Shown here: positions 57,955 to 63,307 of the stretch, in pieces
Layout: the number at the start of each line of letters is the position of its first letter
How positions within the stretch are numbered: the stretch's first letter is position 1
Assembly (NCBI GenBank): GCA_003240755.1
Contig: QFNF01000042.1
Span: forward strand, 1 to 63,307
DNA: 63,307 nt
Origin: Sphingomonas hengshuiensis
GTDB taxonomy: Bacteria; Pseudomonadota; Alphaproteobacteria; Sphingomonadales; Sphingomonadaceae
Direction of reading: 5' to 3'
Notes under the pieces: generated by a model
The model's input: the letters and a program-made list of their open reading frames with translations, nothing else
Databases searched by the model: none
What the model was told of the DNA's origin: nothing
Translations under genes and position numbers: made by a program

Positions 57955-58610
57955 GCCGCTTTCCTCGCACGCGCCCTGGCGATGAACGCGCGCTCGCCCG
58001 CGATGCGCGTCGCAAAGGCCGGCCGCGCCAGCATCGTGTCGAGATAGCGCGCAAGGTTCGGACAGGCCGCGGCATCGATCGGCGGACAGGCGTGCAGCGC
58101 ACTCGCGAACGCACTGGCGATCGCGATATCGGCCAGCGTCAGCCTGTCCCCGACCAGATACGCATGGTCGCCGACCTGCTCGTCCAGACAGGCGAGGATC
58201 GCCGGCCACTGCTCGCGCTCCGCCCTGTCCGCCGCCGCCGCATCGCCGGCGACGCCGCGGAACAGCGGCCCGACCACCCGGTTGAACAACATGGTCCTGC
58301 CGACGGCGAACACCACCGTATCGGCCACTTCGTCGAACCAGATCGTACGCCCGCGCAACCACGGATCGGCCGGGATCAGCGCCGGTTCGGGATGCTTCGC
58401 CTCCAGATAGGCCACGATCGCGCTCGAATCGGCCAGCGCGGCATCGCCATCGACCATCGCCGGGATCTGGCCGAACGGGCTGATCGCGCGGAATGCGGGC
58501 GATGCGTCGCCGGGGGCGGTCGGGATCAGGTCGAACGCGATCCCCTTCTCCTCGGCAAAGACCGCGACCTTGCGGACGAACGGCGAGATGGTCGAACCGT
58601 ATAACTGCAT
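57951..58610 (-). CDS. Glutathione S-transferase family protein
   Basis: A 219-aa GST: 'MQLYGSTISPFVRKVAVFAE' as the thioredoxin-like start with Ser in the active-site turn, 'NPF'-like 'SPFGQIPAMVDGDAALADSS' as the cis-Pro glutathione site, and a helical C-domain with 'YLVGDRLTLADIAIAS'. The substrate is unknown. It is the first gene of a two-gene unit with dapF. Confidence 0.9.
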   Translation of the reverse strand: MQLYGSTISPFVRKVAVFAEEKGIAFDLIPTAPGDASPAFRAISPFGQIPAMVDGDAALADSSAIVAYLEAKHPEPALIPADPWLRGRTIWFDEVADTVVFAVGRTMLFNRVVGPLFRGVAGDAAAADRAEREQWPAILACLDEQVGDHAYLVGDRLTLADIAIASAFASALHACPPIDAAACPNLARYLDTMLARPAFATRIAGERAFIARARARKAA

Positions 58611-58633
58611 CGGGCAGGTCTCCGTTGGCCCGC

Positions 58634-61144
58634 ATGGGGGGCGACACCGATGGCCCGCCTGTGCCACAACCTGCGCCAGTGACGGAAGTGCTGCTCATCG
58701 CCGTGATCGCATTGTCGATCGCCCTGTTCCGCCTGCAACGGCGGGTGGCGGCCCTGGAGGCACGCGAATATCGTCCGGCATCCCCGGCGACGCCGCCGGG
58801 ATCGGCGGCGATACCGGTGCAGGCGCCCGCCCCGTCGATGGCAGCGGCGACGCCCGCCGCGCCGCCGCGCCCCGTCCGCCGGCGTCCGGGCAGGCCGCAG
58901 ATCGATTTCGAAACCCTGGTCGGCAGCCGCTTGCCGGTGTGGATCGGCGGGCTGGCGCTGGTGGTCGGCGGCATCTTCCTCGTGCGCCTGTCGATCGAGG
59001 CGGGGTGGCTGACCGCGGGCCTGCGCACCGTCCTTGCCGCGCTGTTCGCGCTGGCGCTGCTCGCCGGCAGCGAAGTCGCCCGCCGCCTGCCCGCCACCCG
59101 CGACGATGTCCGCATCGGACAGGTGCTGGCCGGCGCCGGCATCGCCTCGGGCTATGCCACGCTCTATCTCGCCGCCGCGCTCTACCATCTGGTCGGGCCG
59201 CTCGCCGGGTTCGGGGTCATGCTGGGCGTCACCGCGCTCGGCCTGTTCCTCGCGCTGCGCCATGGACCGCCGACCGCGGTCATGGCGTTGCTCGGCGGGT
59301 TCGCCGCGCCGCTAGTCGCGGGCTATGACGCGGCGGGGATCGGACCGCTGCTTATCTATCTCGCGCTGTTCGTCGCCGCGCTGCTGGCGCTGGCGATCGC
59401 CCGCGGCTGGGCATGGCTGGCGCTGGCGGCACTGGGCGCGGCGTTCGGCTGGGCCGGGCTGCTGATTGCGCTGGTGCCCGGCGGCGATCGGGGCGCGATC
59501 GGCGCGTTCGTTATCGCGCTGGCGATCGGCGGCACACTGGCCGCGCCGCATGCCGCCATCGCCCGCCCCGGGCTGCGCACCGCTCCGCTGCTGGCGGCGC
59601 TGGTGCTGCTGCTGGCCCTCGCACCGATGCTCGATTTTTCCGGGCTGGCGTGGAGCTTCTACCTGACGCTGTCGGCCGCCGCCCTGTTCCTCGCATGGCG
59701 CGACGCGACGCTGCTGCCCGCTGGCATCGCCGCCGCCCTGCTCGTGACGCTGCTCGTCGCCGCCGGGCTGGTACAGGGCACCAACGCCACCCCCGCCGCA
59801 CTCCCGATCGCGCTGCTGCTCTTCGCCGCCGCCGGTGCCGCCGGATCGCGTCGTGCCGCCGGCTGGGTCCTCGTCGCACTGCTCGGCACCGCCGGCCCGC
59901 TGCTCGCCGCGCAGATCGTCGCGCCGGCCCTGCTCCCGCCCCCCGGCTGGATGGCCGCCAATCTGGCCCTGACGCTTGCCGCCGCCGCGCTGGCGTGGCG
60001 GCACCGCGACCGCGGCGGCACCGGCGATCCGGGCCTTGTCGGCGGCATCGCGATCGCGGCGCTCGGCATCGGCCTCGCCATCGCCGCGATCGTCCCGCCG
60101 GCGTTCGCCGTCCTCGCACCGCTGGCAGCGCTCGGGCTGCTGCTGGCAGCCGCAAGGGTCGACCCCCTCGTCCCGGCCCGGCTGACCCTGCTGCCGGTCA
60201 TCGTCCTGCTGGCCCTCGCGATCCGTCCCCTGTCGGACGTCGCCCTCGCGCTGGGCGTATCGCTGCTGTGGGAGGAACTGCCCTATCTCCACCTCCCCTC
60301 CGCCGGCGACGCCGCCCGCCTGCTGCTGCTCCCGGCCCTCGCGCTGCTCGCCGCCGGGGCGGGGCAGCGGCCGCTGTTCGGCCCGGCCCGTCGCCTGATC
60401 CTGCCCGCGGCGACCGCCGTCGCCATCCTCGGCCTCTATGTCCTGCTCAAACAGCCGCTGGCGATCGCCTCCCCCGAAGCCTTCGTCGCCCGGGGCTTCG
60501 CCGAACGCGCGCTGCTCGGCGATCTCGCCCTCCTCGCCGGCTGGCTGCTATGGACCCGCCACCGGCCGCTCGCCACCGCGCTCGCGACCCTCGCCCTCGC
60601 CCGCATCCTGTGGTTCGACCTGCTCGGCCTCAATCCGGTGCTGGTCCCGCAGCGGGTGGGCACCCTGCCGCTGTGCAATGCCGCGACGCTCCACCTCGCG
60701 CTCGCCGCCCTGCTCGTCCGGCGCCTGCCGGGCCTTCCCCGCCGCAGCCTGGTCGCGGCCCTCCTGACGCTCGCCGCGACGCTGGCCACCATCCGCCAGA
60801 TCGCGCACGGCACGCTGCTCACCGGGACCGTCGGCATCGCGGAAAACTGGGGTTATTCCGCCGCGATGCTCGCGCTCGCCATCCTGTGGCTGTGGCGCGG
60901 GCTTGCCGTGCGCAGCGCCGACCTGCGCCGGTTCGGCCTCGCGCTCCTCACCCTCACCACGCTCAAGGTCTTCCTGATCGACGCCTCCGCGCTCGAAGGC
61001 GTCCTGCGCATCCTGTCGTTCATGGGGCTGGGCGGCGCGCTGATCGGCATCGGCTGGGCGTACCGGCGGTTCGTCACGCCAGTCGATGCGGCACCGGCCC
61101 GCTCCCCCACGGGGTCCCCGCAAAGTAGTACTTTGCGGGGCTAA
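58634..61144 (+). CDS. DUF2339-like giant polytopic membrane protein
   Basis: About 836 aa with some 25 hydrophobic helices. After one N-terminal helix and a coiled 'RLQRRVAALEAREY' there is a Pro/Ala-rich linker, then 'FETLVGSRLPVWIGGLALVV' and 'GGIFLVRLSIEAGWL', the family opening. 'IASGYATLYLAAALY', and 'RRFGLALLTLTTLKVFLIDA' with 'LRILSFMGLGGALIGIGWAY' at the end, are DUF2339 hallmarks. Function is unknown. The start is uncertain (ATG 58634 or GTG 58679, no strong site). The last ~18 codons and the stop are supplied by the nested-hairpin element copy 2. Confidence 0.85.
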   Translation: MGGDTDGPPVPQPAPVTEVLLIAVIALSIALFRLQRRVAALEAREYRPASPATPPGSAAIPVQAPAPSMAAATPAAPPRPVRRRPGRPQIDFETLVGSRLPVWIGGLALVVGGIFLVRLSIEAGWLTAGLRTVLAALFALALLAGSEVARRLPATRDDVRIGQVLAGAGIASGYATLYLAAALYHLVGPLAGFGVMLGVTALGLFLALRHGPPTAVMALLGGFAAPLVAGYDAAGIGPLLIYLALFVAALLALAIARGWAWLALAALGAAFGWAGLLIALVPGGDRGAIGAFVIALAIGGTLAAPHAAIARPGLRTAPLLAALVLLLALAPMLDFSGLAWSFYLTLSAAALFLAWRDATLLPAGIAAALLVTLLVAAGLVQGTNATPAALPIALLLFAAAGAAGSRRAAGWVLVALLGTAGPLLAAQIVAPALLPPPGWMAANLALTLAAAALAWRHRDRGGTGDPGLVGGIAIAALGIGLAIAAIVPPAFAVLAPLAALGLLLAAARVDPLVPARLTLLPVIVLLALAIRPLSDVALALGVSLLWEELPYLHLPSAGDAARLLLLPALALLAAGAGQRPLFGPARRLILPAATAVAILGLYVLLKQPLAIASPEAFVARGFAERALLGDLALLAGWLLWTRHRPLATALATLALARILWFDLLGLNPVLVPQRVGTLPLCNAATLHLALAALLVRRLPGLPRRSLVAALLTLAATLATIRQIAHGTLLTGTVGIAENWGYSAAMLALAILWLWRGLAVRSADLRRFGLALLTLTTLKVFLIDASALEGVLRILSFMGLGGALIGIGWAYRRFVTPVDAAPARSPTGSPQSSTLRG

Positions 61145-61209
61145 CCCCGCCCCGCCACCCACGACAGTATCCTGATTGGGTGGCGGGGTGGGGGAGCGGG
61201 CCGGTGCCG
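61089..61209. repeat. Nested-hairpin element, copy 2
   Basis: Outer arms 61090-61110 and 61188-61208 (21 bp, perfect). Hairpin A 61116-61140 (12-bp perfect arms around one G, core GCAAAGTAGTACTTTGC). Hairpin B 61145-61161 with 61177-61193 (17 bp with one G-T pair; loop holds GTATCCT). Against copy 1 (50435-50553) the outer stem has three base pairs changed on both sides, hairpin A one and hairpin B one. It covers the 3' end of the DUF2339 gene and reaches the end of the DUF6456-like gene. Confidence 0.85.
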
Positions 61210-61211
61210 GC

Positions 61212-61718
61212 TTACCCCTTGAGCCGATAATACCCCGCCAGCCGGTCGAGCGCCAGCGTAAGCACCAGCCGCCCGGCCCGCGCCGGCCAGCCCAGCGCCT
61301 TCTCCGCCGCCGGCAGCCCCTCGTTCGCGCATACCGTCCGCCACAATATGTCCGCCAGCCCCGGCCCCACCGCCGCGATCGCCGCATCGAAGCGCGCCTT
61401 TGCCGCCACCTGCCCGCCCGACGGATCGACCGGCGCACGGCCCACGCCGCGCGGCGCGGCGTCCCAGCGCATCGTCACCCGCGGCCCCAGCGCCGCGCGT
61501 TCGTAATCGCCGCGCAGCCGCTCGCCCGCCGCATATTGCCGCGCATCGACCAGCGCGCGCGACCGCAGCCAGTCGAGCGGCGATTCGCGCAGGTTCACCT
61601 GCACCCGCCGCCCCCCGGGCTCGTCCCGCACATGACCCTCGACCAGCCGCCGCTCCACCAGTTCGCGCAACACCCGCCTCCACGCTTCGATTCGGCCGCG
61701 GGGTTGCCATGGCGGCAT
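61212..61718 (-). CDS. DUF6456-like protein, candidate GTA regulator (GafZ-like)
   Basis: A 168-aa protein: an N-terminal winged-helix-like part ('WRRVLRELVERRLVEGHVRD'), then 'SPLDWLRSRALVDARQYAAG' and 'ERLRGDYERAALGPRVTMRW', and a C-terminal 'WPARAGRLVLTLALDRLAGY' typical of DUF6456. As I recall, this domain type occurs in the GTA activators GafA/GafZ, GafZ being an antiterminator in Caulobacter; that link is from memory. The ATG at 61718 overlaps a plus-strand ATG at 61717 and has no ribosome site; a GTG at 61673 behind GGAGG is an alternative start. It is divergent from an XRE regulator. Confidence 0.7.
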   Translation of the reverse strand: MPPWQPRGRIEAWRRVLRELVERRLVEGHVRDEPGGRRVQVNLRESPLDWLRSRALVDARQYAAGERLRGDYERAALGPRVTMRWDAAPRGVGRAPVDPSGGQVAAKARFDAAIAAVGPGLADILWRTVCANEGLPAAEKALGWPARAGRLVLTLALDRLAGYYRLKG

Positions 61719-61773
61719 GGTTGTAGGAAAGCGTTTGTACCGATCTGGTTTGCCCGCAAAGGACGACGCCGAC

Positions 61774-62334
61774 ATGATTACCGCCATCCGCGAGGTCCGC
61801 CGCGCACAGGGCCTGACGCTGGAGGAGGTCGCGATCCGCTGCGTGCCGCCCACCACCGCGCAGACCATCGGCCGGCTCGAAACCGGCACGCGCACCGTCT
61901 CGATCGGGTGGCTCAACCGTATCGCCGCCGCGCTCGCGGTGGACGCCGCCGATCTGGTCCGCCTGCCCGATCGGCCCGATGTGCCCGTGGCGGCGGTCCT
62001 CGACGGCTCGGGCGTCGCCGCGCCGCGCCGCGCGATGAGCGTCACCCCGCCGCGCGCCGAACCCGAACTGGTGGCGATGATCGTGCAGGCGACCGCCGGC
62101 GACTATCGCGCGGGCGACATGGTCTGGTGCCGCCGCCTCGCGCCCGCCGACTATATCGCCGCGCTCCACCGCGACGTCCTGGCCCCCGCCCCCGCCGGGC
62201 GCTTCGCCTTCGGCCGGCTGCTGGCGTTCGACGGCGACATGATCTCGCTGCTGCCCACGACGCTGGGTGCCGCCCCGGCCGCGCTGGTCGTTCCATGGAT
62301 CGCGGTCGCCGAACGGCTGGTGCGCAATTTGTAG
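61774..62334 (+). CDS. XRE-family transcriptional regulator
   Basis: A 186-aa protein. The N-terminal helix-turn-helix 'ITAIREVRRAQGLTLEEVAI' with 'TTAQTIGRLETGTRTVSIGW' and 'LNRIAAALAVDAADLVRL' is a classic Cro/CI-type domain. The C-terminal half ('YRAGDMVWCRRLAPADYIAA', 'RFAFGRLLAFDGDMISLLPT') vaguely resembles an S24/LexA-like fold but shows no obvious Ser-Lys dyad. The start at 61774 has AAGGA 10 nt upstream; the frame is open to an ATG at 61717. It shares a divergent promoter region with the DUF6456-like gene, so it may control it. Confidence 0.8.
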   Translation: MITAIREVRRAQGLTLEEVAIRCVPPTTAQTIGRLETGTRTVSIGWLNRIAAALAVDAADLVRLPDRPDVPVAAVLDGSGVAAPRRAMSVTPPRAEPELVAMIVQATAGDYRAGDMVWCRRLAPADYIAALHRDVLAPAPAGRFAFGRLLAFDGDMISLLPTTLGAAPAALVVPWIAVAERLVRNL

Positions 62335-62357
62335 GGCAGCCCCGACCCAGCTTACGC

Positions 62358-62448
62358 CGTACCCCCGCGCAGGCGGGGGTCCAGAGCCCAACAGGACGAC
62401 GGCGATTGCGGCTCTGGATCCCCGCCTGCGCGGGGATACGGGTACCCG
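62358..62448. repeat. REP-like palindromic repeat (family A, copy 4)
   Basis: Arms ACCCCCGCGCAGGCGGGGGT (about 62361-62380) and ATCCCCGCCTGCGCGGGGAT (about 62418-62437), with an additional AGAGCC/GGCTCT pair inside. It is nearly identical to copy 2 at 7848. It occupies the 190-nt gap between the XRE gene and ptsP. Confidence 0.78.
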
Positions 62449-62522
62449 CCCAACCCCGACTTTCCCCGACGTCACCCTGAAAGCGTCGTGACGCCCCCGC
62501 CTTCCCGTGTTAGCCCTTGCGC

Positions 62523-63307
62523 ATGCCCGTCTCGGCCACCGCCTCCGCCCGCGAGATCCTGACCAACCTTCACGACGTGATGGCGTCGCGAAGCCCGGCG
62601 CAGGCAAAGCTGAACTCCGTTGTCCGCATCATCGCCGAGGCGCTGGATAGCGAGGTCTGCTCGATCTACCTGCTGCGCGAGGGGCTGCTCGAACTCTTCG
62701 CGACCGTCGGCCTGTCGCAGGACGCGGTGCACGTCACGAAACTGGCGCCGGGCGAGGGGCTGGTCGGCACCATCGTCGCCAATGTCGAAACGCTCAATCT
62801 CGCCGAGGCCGCGACCCATCCCGATTTCGCCTATCGCCCCGAAACCGGCGAGGAAGTCTATCACAGCTTCGCCGGGGTGCCGATCATCCGCCGCGAACGC
62901 GCGGTCGGCGTGCTGGCGGTGCAGCATGCCGACCCGCGCCGCTATGCCGATGTCGAGATCGAGGCGCTGCAGACCGTCGCGATGGTGCTGTCCGAACTGA
63001 TCGCCAATGCCGACCTGATCGACGCCACCGGCGGCGCCGCGATCCGGCCGCAGGCGACCGGCGCGGTGCGCGTCCCCGGCTTCCGGCTGGTCGAGGGGAT
63101 GGGCGCGGGCGTCGCCGTGTTCCACCAGCCGCGCATCGTCATCGAACATACCGTGGCCGAGGATGTCGAGGCCGAACGCCACCGCGTCTATGCCGCGTTC
63201 GACAAGATGCGCGACCAGATCGAACGCATGTCGAACCAGGCCGAATTCGGCGTCGGCGGCGAACATGACGAGGTGCTCGCGACCTACAAGATGTTCGCCT
63301 ATGACGA
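62523..63307 (+). CDS. ptsP: PtsP, phosphoenolpyruvate-protein phosphotransferase of the nitrogen PTS (5' part)
   Basis: The first 261 codons; the gene continues past the window. A GAF domain spans about residues 10-160 ('SEVCSIYLLREGLLELFATV', 'APGEGLVGTIVANVETLNLA', 'HSFAGVPIIRRERAVGVLAV'), followed by the start of the EI domain ('AVRVPGFRLVEGMGAGVAVF', then 'HTVAEDVEAERHRVYAAFDK'). Enzyme I-Ntr phosphorylates NPr from phosphoenolpyruvate and senses the glutamine/2-oxoglutarate balance through GAF. The ATG at 62523 matches the family start. Confidence 0.94.
   Translation, partial: MPVSATASAREILTNLHDVMASRSPAQAKLNSVVRIIAEALDSEVCSIYLLREGLLELFATVGLSQDAVHVTKLAPGEGLVGTIVANVETLNLAEAATHPDFAYRPETGEEVYHSFAGVPIIRRERAVGVLAVQHADPRRYADVEIEALQTVAMVLSELIANADLIDATGGAAIRPQATGAVRVPGFRLVEGMGAGVAVFHQPRIVIEHTVAEDVEAERHRVYAAFDKMRDQIERMSNQAEFGVGGEHDEVLATYKMFAYD

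Overview
The window looks like chromosomal DNA of a high-GC alphaproteobacterium of the Sphingomonas group. The reasons are the strong GC bias, an lptC-lptA-lptB-rpoN run, a FecIR/TonB-receptor system with an STN domain, alphaproteobacterial gene-transfer-agent (GTA) genes, small sphingomonad families (DUF6127-like, DUF6456-like), stable-RNA promoters of the form TTGAC(A/G)-N17-TAGAGG, and abundant palindromic intergenic repeats.

Layout. 1-244: leader and promoter of an rRNA operon that runs off the left edge on the minus strand (boxA at 88-99). 338-10474: a flippase, a putative glycosyltransferase, a CBS-domain protein, L33, a GDT1-like membrane protein, Dps, an ATP-dependent DNA ligase, a glutamine cyclotransferase, a glutathionyl-hydroquinone reductase and a VOC protein. 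10565-16786: a two-domain cold-shock protein with a glycine-rich tail, TerC, RNase D, LptC, LptA, LptB and sigma-54. 17016-26067: a GST, a YdjM-like protein, then an unusual minus-strand operon gltD-MNT-HEPN-gltB in which a probable type VII toxin-antitoxin pair is translationally nested inside glutamate synthase, then UppP and an NDUFA9-like protein (to 27008). 27098-34851: tRNA-Leu with a serine-recombinase relic at its 3' end, a FecI-FecR-TonB receptor-class A phosphatase group, and L-serine dehydratase. 34942-41526: a hybrid sensor kinase, an integrase remnant, a decayed IS5-type element inserted at the stop codon of an aminoglycoside phosphotransferase gene, and an ompA gene broken by an internal deletion.

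41634-55885 (minus strand) is a complete GTA/prophage-like head-tail cluster in RcGTA order: TerS, TerL, portal, DUF6127, protease, capsid, gp6-gp11, an enlarged DUF2460 protein, DUF2163, NlpC/P60, gp15-like and DUF2793. Its promoter region carries a perfect alphaproteobacterial LexA-type box (GTTC-N7-GTTC) and a second near-match around a consensus -35. Two intrinsic terminators sit directly against the start codons of the portal and capsid genes, leaving no room for promoters, so expression beyond TerL should need read-through or antitermination. A DUF6456-like protein and a divergent XRE regulator (61212-62334) lie a few kb away and are plausible controllers. Between the cluster and this pair lie a 56-aa protein plus an MbcA/ParS-like antitoxin-fold protein, a DapF-like epimerase, a GST and a large DUF2339-like membrane protein. 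The window ends inside ptsP.

The most unusual items are: (1) the SOS-box plus attenuator architecture of the GTA cluster; (2) two copies of a ~120-bp element with nested hairpins whose stems differ by compensatory base changes (50435-50553 and 61089-61209); (3) the HEPN/MNT module inside the glutamate synthase operon. Everything here was read by eye. No similarity search or folding program was run.
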